Below are positions 15,839-24,485 of a stretch of DNA of 64,000 nt, one piece after another. A program made the position numbers and the translations under genes. Source of the DNA: Arsukibacterium sp. UBA5043 (GTDB taxonomy: Bacteria; Pseudomonadota; Gammaproteobacteria; Enterobacterales; Alteromonadaceae); assembly GCA_002415085.1 (NCBI GenBank), contig DIBV01000006.1, positions 440,684 to 504,683 on the forward strand, read 5' to 3'. Within the stretch, counting starts at the first letter, position 1, and each line of letters starts with the position of its first letter. The notes beneath the pieces are model-generated. The model did no database searches. It worked only from the letters and a program-made list of their open reading frames with translations, and was not told where the DNA came from.

Positions 15839-18800
15839 ATGAGTGACACATTTTTTTTCGGCGACTGGCAGGTAGAGGCCGCCGCCAACACCTTGCGTAA
15901 AGGCAAGCAAGTGCAGCAGCTGGAACCCAAAGCCATGGATGTGCTGGTATTGCTGTGTAGCAAACCGGGCGAGGTGCTTAGCAGCGACGATATTGTCAGG
16001 CAATGCTGGCCGGATACCGATACCGGTGATAACCCGCTGCATAAAACCATTACCCAGCTGCGTAAAGCGCTGGGCGATAATGCTACTCATCCGACATTTA
16101 TTGAAACTATCCGCAAGCGGGGTTATCGCACCCTGGCCGAGGTGCGTTTTCCGCTGGGTCAACAGCAGAGTGTCAGTCAGCAAAGCTGGCAGCAGGGCTC
16201 GCCCTTTCCAGGCTTGCAGGCCTATGACGCCCGTTTTGCCAGCGTGTTTTTTGGCCGCGGCGCGCAAATCGATACCTTACTGAGCCGTATAGCCCAGCAA
16301 ATAAAATTTGGCCGCGATTTTTGTCTGCTGCTTGGGCCAAGTGGCAGCGGTAAGTCGTCACTGATTAATGCCGGGGTCATGCCCAACCTACTGCAAGCCG
16401 GCGGCTTTAATGGTGTTGAGGTAGTGTCGTACAGCAGCCTGGATTTAGCCGATGTCAGTCAGGATCAGTTATTCAGCAGTCTGGCCAGTGCCTTGCTGGA
16501 CTGGGAGCTGGGCCCGGAGCAGACCCCGGTATTTGCCGGTGACAGTGCCGCCAGCCTGGCTGAAAAACTGCAGCAGCAAACTGACGCCGTCTGTCAGCAT
16601 TGCAAAACCTTACTGGCAAACAACCGCCAGCATACCCGCCGCTTTGCGCTGTTTGTCGACCGCTTAGAAGTATTGTTATCGTCACCGCTATTTAGCGAGC
16701 AGCAACGAACCGATTTTGTCGCGCTGCTGGAGCAGCTGGCCAGCAGTGGTGCTGTGCTGATTATCAGCGCCTGTCGCAATGAGTTTTATCCCGATCTAGT
16801 GGCTTACCCCAGTTTAATGGCGGGTAAAGCCAAAGGCGCTCATTTTGATTTAGCGGCGCCCGGGCGCGCTGATTTACTGCAAATGATCCGCTTACCGGCG
16901 CTGGCTGCCGGGCTTAGCTTTGATACTGATCCGGCTAATGCTCTGGGGCTGGATGAAATACTGATGCAGGAAGCGGCCAGTAACCCTGATGCACTGCCAA
17001 TGCTGCAATATACCCTGCAGCAGTTGTATTTGCAGCGCAGCGAGGATAATAAATTACTGTTGTCGGTGTATAACGCCTTAGGCGGCATTGAAGGCGCTAT
17101 TGGTAAAAATGCCGAGCAGGCAATTAACCGTTTGCGTAAAGCCGAACAAGACAGCTTGCCGCGGGTATTGTCACTACTGGTGACCTTGCGCGAAGACGAG
17201 CAAAGCATTACCAGCCGCAGCGCCAGGCTGCAACAGCTAGAGACTGATGCTGAGCGGGCACTGGTTAATACTATGATTGAGCAGCGGTTGTTTGTCTCGC
17301 ATCTGCAACATGGCGAACCCTGTTTCAGTATTGCTCATGAGGCATTGTTACGCCGCTGGCCGCGCGCCACCGCCTGGATAGCCGAACACTTTGACAGCTT
17401 AAGTGTAAAAAGCCGGCTGCTGCATTTAAGTCAGCGCTGGCGCAGCGAACAGCAAAACAGTGCTTACTTACTGGCCGAGGGTAAGCCGCTGCAGGAAGCA
17501 CTGCTGCTGCAGCAAAACCAGCTGTTTCAGCTGGATAAACAGGAAACCGAGTTTATTCAGGCATCAGGCGCCAAAGCGCGGTTAAAGCGCTGGAGCCGGC
17601 GCGCCACCCTGGCCGTGCTGTGCCTGCTTACCGTTACCGCTGTTACGATGAGTGTGCGCAGTTTTAATGCTGAACAACAGGCGCAGCAAAAAAGGCTGGC
17701 CGCCGAAAACCTGCTGGGTTTTATGGTAGGGGAGTTTGCCGACAAGCTGCGCAGCATCGGCCGGATGGACTTGCTTGACGGTATCAGCAATAAAGCGCTG
17801 GAGTATTTTACCGACTACAGCAGTGATGACAGCAGTTTAAGTATTGCCGCCAGGCTGCAGCATGGCCAAACGCTGGAAGCGATGGGCGAGGTGGCCTATT
17901 CGCGCGGTAAAACCGACGAAGCAGTAGCAGCATTACAAGCCGCCCGGGTGCAGTTAGAGGCCGTACTGGCGCAGCAGCCGGATAATTTAGAGCTGTTAAA
18001 AACCCTGGGTGCCAATGCCTTCTGGCTTGGGCAAATTCAGTATGACGCCAGTAACTGGCAGGCTACCCAGCCGGAGTTTCAGCGCTATTACCAGTATAGC
18101 GAGCGCATGTATCAGTTAGCCCCTGAAGATTTAGATGCCATTATGGAGTTGTCGTATGCCACTAACTCCTTGGGGTCGCTGGCTATGAAGCGTCAACAAT
18201 TTGATATTGCGCAGCAGAATTTTGAGGAGTCTTTGCGGTTAAGATTGTTAGTGCAAGCACAGCAGCCAGACAATAAAAAACTGGTGGCAGATATTGCTAA
18301 TACCCGCTCCTGGCTGGCCAGTGCGGCGCTGGCACAGGGCGATATCAGTGCTGCTGTATCTGTGCATAATGATATTCAGCAAGCCATGTTGAATGCTGGC
18401 AATGATGCAGAGCTCTACTTATTGGAGATATTAGTCAGTAGTTACCAATTGTCTGCAAATTTACTGGGCTTTCTGGGACAGTATTCGGATGCCCTGAGTA
18501 ATGTTAAGGCGTCTACTGTGATTATCAACAGAGCACTTACGCAAGACCCCGACAGCAGTCGCTGGCGAAACAATAAATACTACGCTTTTTATCAGTCACT
18601 GAAATTTTCGCCGGATAACTCTGTGCAACATATTAAACAAAGTCCGGCAAAATTGGCTGAGTTGTTACAACAGGATGGCTCAGATTTGTCTGCATTGACA
18701 GACAGACTGATGCTGGCCAGGCAATGGCTGACTGCTGCAGAACAGCTGCTTGCCAAAGGAGATGTTCAAACAAGTATCCGTTTTGGCCAGCAAGCGCTTG

Positions 18801-19090
18801 CCGCGTATCAGGAGCTGATCGGACAAAATAGCAGTAATCTTCGTTTTATTGTCGCCAGATCAAATAGCTATCTGCTGTTGGCAAAAGCGCTGGCCAAAAC
18901 CGATTGGCAACAAGCGCAAACGTATTGCCAAAATGCGCTGGTCGATCTTGCCGATATCGTCAAAAAAAACAAAGAGCCTGAATTTACCATTCCCTATGTT
19001 AAAGCGCTTGACTGTCAGGGGACATTGAATAATCAGTCCGACGTTGTAATGCTATTAAAGCAACATGGTGCACTAAATTTTAACTTTTAA
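15839..19090 (+). CDS. Winged-helix / nSTAND1 NTPase / membrane / TPR-like multidomain regulator
   Basis: A 1083-residue protein with four parts. Residues 1-104 are an OmpR/CadC-type winged helix (KAMDVLVLLCSKPGEVLSSD, then THPTFIETIRKRGYR). Residues about 122-520 are a STAND NTPase of the nSTAND1 kind: the entry motif PFPGLQAYDARFASVFFGR, Walker A GPSGSGKS at 166-173 and a Walker B-like FALFVDRLE at 269-276. Residues about 588-606 are one membrane helix (LAVLCLLTVTAVTMSV). From about 640 to the end is an alpha-helical region with TPR-like repeats (EAMGEVAYSRGKTDEAVAAL). As in CadC, DNA-binding and NTPase parts should be cytosolic and the TPR part periplasmic. A 124-residue gene follows after 36 bases. 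No strong ribosome site precedes the ATG. Signal and targets are unknown. Confidence 0.85.
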   Translation: MSDTFFFGDWQVEAAANTLRKGKQVQQLEPKAMDVLVLLCSKPGEVLSSDDIVRQCWPDTDTGDNPLHKTITQLRKALGDNATHPTFIETIRKRGYRTLAEVRFPLGQQQSVSQQSWQQGSPFPGLQAYDARFASVFFGRGAQIDTLLSRIAQQIKFGRDFCLLLGPSGSGKSSLINAGVMPNLLQAGGFNGVEVVSYSSLDLADVSQDQLFSSLASALLDWELGPEQTPVFAGDSAASLAEKLQQQTDAVCQHCKTLLANNRQHTRRFALFVDRLEVLLSSPLFSEQQRTDFVALLEQLASSGAVLIISACRNEFYPDLVAYPSLMAGKAKGAHFDLAAPGRADLLQMIRLPALAAGLSFDTDPANALGLDEILMQEAASNPDALPMLQYTLQQLYLQRSEDNKLLLSVYNALGGIEGAIGKNAEQAINRLRKAEQDSLPRVLSLLVTLREDEQSITSRSARLQQLETDAERALVNTMIEQRLFVSHLQHGEPCFSIAHEALLRRWPRATAWIAEHFDSLSVKSRLLHLSQRWRSEQQNSAYLLAEGKPLQEALLLQQNQLFQLDKQETEFIQASGAKARLKRWSRRATLAVLCLLTVTAVTMSVRSFNAEQQAQQKRLAAENLLGFMVGEFADKLRSIGRMDLLDGISNKALEYFTDYSSDDSSLSIAARLQHGQTLEAMGEVAYSRGKTDEAVAALQAARVQLEAVLAQQPDNLELLKTLGANAFWLGQIQYDASNWQATQPEFQRYYQYSERMYQLAPEDLDAIMELSYATNSLGSLAMKRQQFDIAQQNFEESLRLRLLVQAQQPDNKKLVADIANTRSWLASAALAQGDISAAVSVHNDIQQAMLNAGNDAELYLLEILVSSYQLSANLLGFLGQYSDALSNVKASTVIINRALTQDPDSSRWRNNKYYAFYQSLKFSPDNSVQHIKQSPAKLAELLQQDGSDLSALTDRLMLARQWLTAAEQLLAKGDVQTSIRFGQQALAAYQELIGQNSSNLRFIVARSNSYLLLAKALAKTDWQQAQTYCQNALVDLADIVKKNKEPEFTIPYVKALDCQGTLNNQSDVVMLLKQHGALNFNF

Positions 19091-19126
19091 CGCTTAACTA
19101 TAAATCACTAAAATAAGGAAAAACAG

Positions 19127-19501
19127 ATGGTCAATCCTCAGGCTGCAGAATTAATTCAGGTTATGGTGAACCTGGTAAACGGCGAACCCCAATTCAGCTA
19201 TTTAGACAATGGCGGTCAGCCAATTGATGGCGATGTGACCGTGACACAGGCTGAAACCATAACTTATCAGCTGGTCGATAATACCGGCAAAGGCCTGAAA
19301 TTTGCCGGTGCCGGTTTTACCACACTTTTTGATGGTGTGATCGACAGTGTTACCCTGTCAGCTGATGGCATGCAACTGCAAATGGTTGATACTGACCAAA
19401 CAGCCGGCAGCAGTAAATTTCAGTTTGTTCTGACAAACACGACAAACAGCCTGATGATCTTAAGCCCGGATCCTGAAGTTAAAAATGTACCACCACAATA
19501 A
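19127..19501 (+). CDS. Small beta-rich protein, partner of the winged-helix/nSTAND protein (DP-EP-like)
   Basis: A 124-residue acidic protein without signal peptide, membrane helix or cysteine. Its pattern of short strands ([35 protein letters not shown]) suggests a compact beta sandwich. The ending [13 protein letters not shown] recalls a small family I know as DP-EP proteins; that name is from memory and is not certain. AAGGA precedes the ATG by 7 bases, and the gene starts 36 bases after the nSTAND gene, so the two are very probably one operon. Such a pairing suggests an effector, ligand or adaptor of the large protein, but nothing in the sequence proves it. Confidence 0.7.
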   Translation: MVNPQAAELIQVMVNLVNGEPQFSYLDNGGQPIDGDVTVTQAETITYQLVDNTGKGLKFAGAGFTTLFDGVIDSVTLSADGMQLQMVDTDQTAGSSKFQFVLTNTTNSLMILSPDPEVKNVPPQ

Positions 19502-19519
19502 CAGCTGAGATTAGCAGAT

Positions 19520-19554
19520 AAATACAAAAGCCCGCTGACGAACTTTTTGTATTT
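19520..19554. terminator. Bidirectional terminator-like hairpin
   Basis: AAATACAAAAG, twelve bases, CTTTTTGTATTT: an inverted repeat with one bulged base and A and T tracts on opposite sides. It lies 19 bases after the small partner gene and just past the end of the facing broken coding stretch. Confidence 0.55.
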
Positions 19555-19734
19555 AGTAATTCTCCTTTTGGGCAAGTTCATTAATTACAATAACGTAAAT
19601 CAGATGGTTGCCAGCAGGTTTCTGGGCGTAGTAAAGGCTAACGTTGGCAGCCGTTACGCCAATTTGTTTAAAGTCGTTGCTTCAAAGTAGTAACAGCGGA
19701 TCGGCGCCTTATCTGGTACCGATCCTTTTGCCAG
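19553..19734 (-). pseudogene. Coding remnant in line with the upstream lipoprotein, broken by TAG and a frameshift
   Basis: Directly after the TAG stop of the lipoprotein, the same frame continues open for 26 codons (LAKGSVPDKAPIRCYYFE and on). A shift of one base at about 19669 then gives SNDFKQIGVTAANVSLYYAQ followed by 22 more codons to TAA at 19553. Adding one A (TTTGAAGC to TTTGAAAGC) joins the two parts smoothly. The composition looks like real protein. Either the lipoprotein once extended about 60 residues further, or this is the end of a separate lost gene. A sequencing error is possible for the frameshift but would not remove the TAG. Confidence 0.5.
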
Positions 19735-21081
19735 CTACTGGTTAATATCAATAAATATTGAATTAAACTGACTGCGGTTACCTAAAAGTCGTTCGTTTGA
19801 CGGCATTTTGCTGGCAGCAGTTTTACTTTGCAGGTATTGCTGGTAAGTCTGTTGCTCACCATAGCGATACATACTGGCAAAAATCGATATGTTTTCTTCG
19901 TCTAATAAAGCTTCGACCCCATAATCATCAGGTAAAGGATTGTCGGGTATAGTACCGCGCTTAGGGCCATAAAAGGTTTGCGTATAAATGCTACCGTCAA
20001 CCAGAGTTGTCAGCAGACCAATTGAAAATGTTTCAAAGTCACTGACAGCGCTCAAATCATAACTGGTTGAAGCTGAGTTTAGCCAGTTCATCACTCCCTG
20101 CATAAGTTGAAGGGGGCCATCTGCCTGCGGTAAATCAACATTTAAGGTAGTGCTGTAGGGCGGGGCAACACTGTGACGTTGCATCCTGCCAACGCGGACT
20201 CTAACGTCATCATAGTAATCAGTATAACTATCATTGGCTCTGAGACTAATCGCAGCTAGTCCCGGTAAATCATCAAAAAGCTGAATATTGGCAGAAGGGG
20301 ATACCCGACTGTGTGAAATATGGGCATTAGCAAAGTTATGGACGACGCTGGAGAAGGTACTGGAGGGATCAAAGTTTGCCGAGTATGAGATAGGCGTCTG
20401 GTCCAGCACTAATGTCAGCGGGTCTGCCGGGTTGTATTCTGATAAATATCCCGCTGCTTCAAACTGTTCATCCCGGTGGGTATTGGCATAGAGAACAGGC
20501 CATTGCCCGCCTGTTGAGCGACATATTTCGACATTATTGAACAGGACAACATTGGAGCTCACTCCGCTATAGTATGCTGCGGTGTAGACGTTATGACCTG
20601 AAAGTTGCGCACCGTAAGTTAGGGTGTTGACATCAGAGATAATCGCAACAGTGGTTGTCTGACATTCACATCCTTGATTTGAAACGCCCGGAATAGTGTA
20701 AACCCCGATATCACCAACCGGATGCTGGGTGAAGGTATCAATGCTAATACGGCGTGAGGCTCCCGAGCCGCTAGTACCAATAAAGCTAAGGTTTACCAAT
20801 TCTGTTTTAGGGATCCTGGCGCTTATATTGCCATTACTATCAGCTTTGTGCCGGCTTTTTATCGCCCAGTTATTATCGTAAACCACCAGTTCAGCGGTTG
20901 ACGCCGCAACCGTGGTATTGCACACCGTGGGCTGAACCACTGATGCGCTGAGCGTTACTGTATCGCCATTTCCTGTGCCGCCGGTGTTGTCAGCAGTATC
21001 GCTATCCGAACCGCCGCAGGCGGTTAACATGGCACTACTTATTAACAGCAGTGGTAAAGCTAATATCCGTATTGTTGTCAT
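19735..21081 (-). CDS. Lipoprotein of unknown function
   Basis: A 448-residue protein with a lipoprotein signal (lipobox LTAC, Cys22) followed by a Gly/Ser/Asp-rich linker to about residue 42. The residue after Cys is Gly, so outer-membrane sorting is expected. The mature part begins with a domain resembling a carboxypeptidase-regulatory-like beta sandwich (AELVVYDNNWAIKSRHKADS). It contains a Cys-x-Cys pair in GCECQTTT and further Cys residues that could form disulfides. No family is recognised for the remainder. Coding-like sequence continues past its stop codon, so this form may be C-terminally truncated. Confidence 0.75.
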   Translation of the reverse strand: MTTIRILALPLLLISSAMLTACGGSDSDTADNTGGTGNGDTVTLSASVVQPTVCNTTVAASTAELVVYDNNWAIKSRHKADSNGNISARIPKTELVNLSFIGTSGSGASRRISIDTFTQHPVGDIGVYTIPGVSNQGCECQTTTVAIISDVNTLTYGAQLSGHNVYTAAYYSGVSSNVVLFNNVEICRSTGGQWPVLYANTHRDEQFEAAGYLSEYNPADPLTLVLDQTPISYSANFDPSSTFSSVVHNFANAHISHSRVSPSANIQLFDDLPGLAAISLRANDSYTDYYDDVRVRVGRMQRHSVAPPYSTTLNVDLPQADGPLQLMQGVMNWLNSASTSYDLSAVSDFETFSIGLLTTLVDGSIYTQTFYGPKRGTIPDNPLPDDYGVEALLDEENISIFASMYRYGEQQTYQQYLQSKTAASKMPSNERLLGNRSQFNSIFIDINQ

Positions 21082-21285
21082 AATTTTGTCCTTAGAAAAA
21101 ACACGAATATACGCAAAATGAAATTAACGGACAATATGGCTTATAAAAAATAATTTATGGTTATTTTTATCTAGAACGTGGGGGCAGATAGGTTGATATA
21201 ACTCAGACGCTTTATTTTTTAACTTTATAAAACAAAGGTTTAATTCAGAAGGTTGTCAGAAGGTTTGCATGCATAGAAAACGCTA

Positions 21286-21310
21286 AAGTTGGCAGCAGTT
21301 AAGCCAACTT
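21286..21310 (+). promoter_or_regulatory. Stem-loop in the leader of the diguanylate cyclase gene
   Basis: AAGTTGGC, nine bases, GCCAACTT, ending 14 bases before the ATG at 21325. It may be an operator or an mRNA stem next to the ribosome site. The rest of the 243-base gap upstream is A/T rich and holds no visible gene. Confidence 0.4.
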
Positions 21311-21324
21311 AGTGAGATACGCTG

Positions 21325-22293
21325 ATGAAAACTGCATACAACAAAAACCAGCTGCAACCTTTGGCCCTGAACGATGACAGCTTGTGGGGAGATGAAAATG
21401 GCGTGGCCAGTGGCCTGGATGTCGGCAGTTTTATACAGTATCTGGCTGAAGCGGTGCTGATTGTCAGCCCTGATGGCATTATTGAGTGCGCCAATGCCAA
21501 AGCCGCGTTGTTATTAAATTGCATTGCTCAGCCACTGATTGGCCAGCAGTGGCCGCAGTTTTTAGTCAGCCGTTGTCAGCAGCAGTACGATGGCTTAGTA
21601 AAGATGGTAGCAAAACGCATATTATCCTTGCAGGCGGGCCCCACTGAAATGGCTTTGCGCTGTGCCGATGGAGTGATAAAGGACATTGAGCTGTCGGTGT
21701 CTTTTTTGCCTGAACCTCAAGCAAGGCTGGTACTGGTGATGCGCGACTTAAGCCGTTATAAAGCAGAGTGTGAGCAGCTGCGGTTGCAAGCTACTACCGA
21801 TGCGTTAACCGGCCTGGCCAATCGTCGTGGTTTTGACGAGCAACTTCATAAGCAGTGGCAGCAATGCACTGAAGCAAGATTGCCGTTAAGTGTCGTGATT
21901 ATCGATATCGACTTTTTTAAACAATTTAATGACCAGTATGGCCATATTCAGGGCGATGCCTGCTTGCGCAAAGTGGCCTCAGCCATAGTGCAGGCCATGC
22001 CACAAGACGCTAAACTGGCGGCACGTTATGGCGGGGAAGAGTTTGCACTGATCCTGCCGAATCATAATGAGAACAGCGCGATTAAAGTGGCGGGGCAAGT
22101 GCAAAAAGCGGTGCGGCAGCTGCAGTTTCGCGATGCGGGTTTACCCGCATCAACTTGTGTGTCGGTAAGCCAGGGCGTCGCGACAGAATTCAGTGGCCAG
22201 TACCGCACCAGTATGGCGCTGCTGTGCGCGGCTGATACGGCGTTATATCGGGCGAAATCAGCCGGCCGCGATTGTATTAATACCAGTAACTGA
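21325..22293 (+). CDS. PAS-GGDEF diguanylate cyclase
   Basis: A 322-residue soluble enzyme. Residues about 33-150 are a PAS-like sensor (GSFIQYLAEAVLIVSPDGII), joined by a short coil to a GGDEF domain starting near residue 157 (TTDALTGLANRRGFDE). The active site reads RYGGEEF, a functional variant that makes cyclic-di-GMP from two GTP. The metal and GTP contacts IDIDFFKQFNDQYGH are intact. The inhibitory I-site (RxxD upstream of the active site) is replaced by QDAK, so product inhibition at that site is probably lost. No membrane segment is present. The PAS ligand is unknown. Confidence 0.95.
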   Translation: MKTAYNKNQLQPLALNDDSLWGDENGVASGLDVGSFIQYLAEAVLIVSPDGIIECANAKAALLLNCIAQPLIGQQWPQFLVSRCQQQYDGLVKMVAKRILSLQAGPTEMALRCADGVIKDIELSVSFLPEPQARLVLVMRDLSRYKAECEQLRLQATTDALTGLANRRGFDEQLHKQWQQCTEARLPLSVVIIDIDFFKQFNDQYGHIQGDACLRKVASAIVQAMPQDAKLAARYGGEEFALILPNHNENSAIKVAGQVQKAVRQLQFRDAGLPASTCVSVSQGVATEFSGQYRTSMALLCAADTALYRAKSAGRDCINTSN

Positions 22294-22342
22294 TAAGCCT
22301 GAGCGCGGCGATAACGATAACGGCGTTAGTGCAGCTGCTGGC

Positions 22343-22570
22343 TCAACTCCCTGATTTCAGGATCAGGGTTTCAGTGCCAAAGCTCAGGGTGTCACCGGCA
22401 TTAACCTGTTTCCGTTTCTGGGTTTCTACCAACCCATTTACTTTTACCAGGCCAGCATCAACTGCGGCTTTGGCTTCGCCGCCACTGCTGCATAAACCTT
22501 CAAATTTTAACACTTTATAGAGTTCTACCGGTTGCTTGCTCAGGATAACGTCACGGGTGTTATTGCTCAT
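22343..22570 (-). CDS. S4-domain RNA-binding protein (YbcJ-like)
   Basis: A 75-residue protein consisting of one S4 RNA-binding domain, the fold shared with ribosomal protein S4 and pseudouridine synthases. The motif is clear: ELYKVLKFEGLCSSGGEAKA, then DAGLVKVNGLVETQKRKQV. It matches the YbcJ family in length; the RNA target is unknown. It starts 24 bases after the tRNA-modifying DTW gene on the same strand, so the two RNA-related genes likely form one operon. Confidence 0.93.
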   Translation of the reverse strand: MSNNTRDVILSKQPVELYKVLKFEGLCSSGGEAKAAVDAGLVKVNGLVETQKRKQVNAGDTLSFGTETLILKSGS

Positions 22571-22594
22571 ATTGGTAGCCTTATAATCATTATT

Positions 22595-23305
22595 TTAAAC
22601 GGGTTCGGTTAAATTTAAATGTGGTTTGCCAACCAGGTAGGCACGACGAAACTGGCTGAAATACTCAGCCAGCCGGTTGGCGGCATTCACTTCGTCAGCC
22701 ATTATCAGTACCTCTATCGCCACTTCAGCAGTGCAAAGCTGATGCAAATGCGCTGCTTCGCGCAGGGCATAACGTGACGCCTGTTCCGGCTGAATGCCCA
22801 GCACCGGCAATTTTGCCAGATAAGGACTTTTAAACATTTTTTTTGCTTCGCGCCAGGTGCCATCCAGCATCACAAATAATGGAATTTTGCCCAGCGTCGC
22901 ATGGCGCAGTTGGTCGCTGTTTTGCAGACAGCGCTCTGGCGCAGCGTATTGCTGCGGAAATACCAGCACCGGTGCATAGCGCTGATCATTAAGCAGCGTC
23001 AGCAACGCCGGATCGGGCCGGGTCCGATCCCAGACAAAGGCATGGTTGTCGGCAATCACATCGCATATCAGTCTGCCGGTATTGCTGGGCTTATAACATT
23101 CGCCGGTATACATAATAAAACAGAATGCACAATTACCTGCTGCTTCAGGCTTAGCCGCGCAGATACACTGACTAACGGGTAATAAGCAAAGCCCGCAACG
23201 TATCACCTTGCTGCCTCTGGCATTAAATACCCTTTGCGATTTTGCCAGTTGCTCAGTTCGTAGTTCCAGCACTGCATTGCGAGAAGGCGTCAGGGGTTGC
23301 GACAT
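22595..23305 (-). CDS. tapT: tRNA-uridine aminocarboxypropyltransferase (DTW domain)
   Basis: A 236-residue enzyme of the DTW family, which transfers the 3-amino-3-carboxypropyl group of SAM to uridine 47 of tRNAs (acp3U). Landmarks: an N-terminal cysteine cluster likely to bind zinc (RCGLCLLPVSQCICA), and the family signature LDGTWREAKKM, here DGTW instead of DxTW. The TTG at 23311 is two codons upstream; the ATG at 23305 is preferred, although no strong ribosome site is seen for either. The S4 protein gene follows in the same operon. Confidence 0.9.
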   Translation of the reverse strand: MSQPLTPSRNAVLELRTEQLAKSQRVFNARGSKVIRCGLCLLPVSQCICAAKPEAAGNCAFCFIMYTGECYKPSNTGRLICDVIADNHAFVWDRTRPDPALLTLLNDQRYAPVLVFPQQYAAPERCLQNSDQLRHATLGKIPLFVMLDGTWREAKKMFKSPYLAKLPVLGIQPEQASRYALREAAHLHQLCTAEVAIEVLIMADEVNAANRLAEYFSQFRRAYLVGKPHLNLTEPV

Positions 23306-23474
23306 TGTCAAATTCAGTCAGCCATACAAAGGCCGCTATTATAGCGGCTTTTAGCAGTAGCTGCGCGCTGATTTCAGAGGCAGATTTTTTAATCTTCATA
23401 AAACTGCCATGTTCAGCCGCCAGACATCAGATATGCTGTGTTATCACTATTACTGTTGTGTATAAGAGGTTTAG

Positions 23475-24485
23475 TTGCAACTGCAGGATATGCTGCCGGA
23501 GCTTGAGCAACTGCAGCAATTAATTGCCAGCGCGCCACAGGCGCTTCGCTCAGAAATACTGACCACAGTACCTCATATGACCGAGCAATTGCCGGTGTAT
23601 GCGCTAGCGTTGGGTAACCCCGATCCAAGGTTGCCAGCAGTAGTGCTGGTGGGTGGGGTCCATGGCCTGGAGCGGATAGGTACCCAGGTAGTGCTGGCGT
23701 ATCTGCAAACCCTGCTGCAGCGACTGCCCTGGGATAAATGTTTACAGCATACGCTGGAACATTGCTGCATCTATTTTGTGCCGCTGCTCAATCCGGCCGG
23801 CATGGCAAATGGCTGGCGGGCGAACGGCAATTGTGTTGATTTAATGCGTAATGCGCCGGTAGAGTGTCAGGAAAGGGCTGCGTGGCTGGTCGGCGGCCAG
23901 CGCTTCAGCCGGGCCATACCCTGGCACCGCGGCCGGGCGGATAAAATGGAAACAGAAAGCCAGGCCCTGGTCAGTTATATCTGCCGCGAGTTATTTGGCC
24001 GGCCGTTCTCGCTGGTATTGGATTGTCATTCCGGCTTTGGTCGTACAGACCGGATCTGGTTTCCTTACGCAAAAAGCGCCCGCCAGCCTATTTCGCATCT
24101 GGCTGAAATGTATCGCCTGCGGCAGCTGTTTTTTCAGACTTATCCGCATCAGAATTATATTTTTGAACCACAGTCGCAGCATTATTTGTGTCATGGCGAT
24201 TTATGGGATTATTTGTACGATCAGGCGTTGGCGCAGCACACTACCATGCTGCCACTGACCCTTGAAATGGGCTCGTGGAACTGGGTGCGGAAAAATCCGT
24301 TTCAGTTGTTATCCAGCCTTGGCATGTTTCATCCGGTAAAACCGCACCGGGTAAAACGGGTGCTGCGCAGTCATCTGATCCTGATTAATTTTCTGATTAA
24401 TGCTTCCTTGTCTTATCAGAACTGGTTACCGTTAACCCATCGACAGCAACTGGAAAATACAGCGCTGAGACTATGGTATCCGTAA
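23475..24485 (+). CDS. M14 family zinc carboxypeptidase-like protein
   Basis: A 336-residue cytosolic protein with the M14 (carboxypeptidase A) zinc site: His63 and Glu66 in GGVHGLERIG, and His185 in LDCHSGFG. Glu264 in LTLEMGSWNW fits the catalytic glutamate. LLNPAGM is the usual M14 substrate-loop motif. Members act on peptides or on peptidoglycan-derived substrates; the substrate here is unknown. It appears to start at TTG, preceded by AGAGG at five bases; an ATG at 23490 is a weaker alternative. Its end overlaps the next gene by 13 bases, so it heads an operon with a hydrolase and a pseudouridine synthase. Confidence 0.88.
   Translation: MQLQDMLPELEQLQQLIASAPQALRSEILTTVPHMTEQLPVYALALGNPDPRLPAVVLVGGVHGLERIGTQVVLAYLQTLLQRLPWDKCLQHTLEHCCIYFVPLLNPAGMANGWRANGNCVDLMRNAPVECQERAAWLVGGQRFSRAIPWHRGRADKMETESQALVSYICRELFGRPFSLVLDCHSGFGRTDRIWFPYAKSARQPISHLAEMYRLRQLFFQTYPHQNYIFEPQSQHYLCHGDLWDYLYDQALAQHTTMLPLTLEMGSWNWVRKNPFQLLSSLGMFHPVKPHRVKRVLRSHLILINFLINASLSYQNWLPLTHRQQLENTALRLWYP

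Noticed and set aside
19698-19729. Terminator-like GGATCGG/CCGATCC followed by TTTT
   Set aside because: Stem is only seven bases with a 14-base loop, and it lies inside the coding remnant about 200 bases past the nearest plus-strand gene; probably chance.
21285-21310. Sigma-28 promoter before the diguanylate cyclase
   Set aside because: TAAAGTTG-N11 is followed by GCCAACTT, only half matching the -10 element; the similarity is explained by the inverted repeat.
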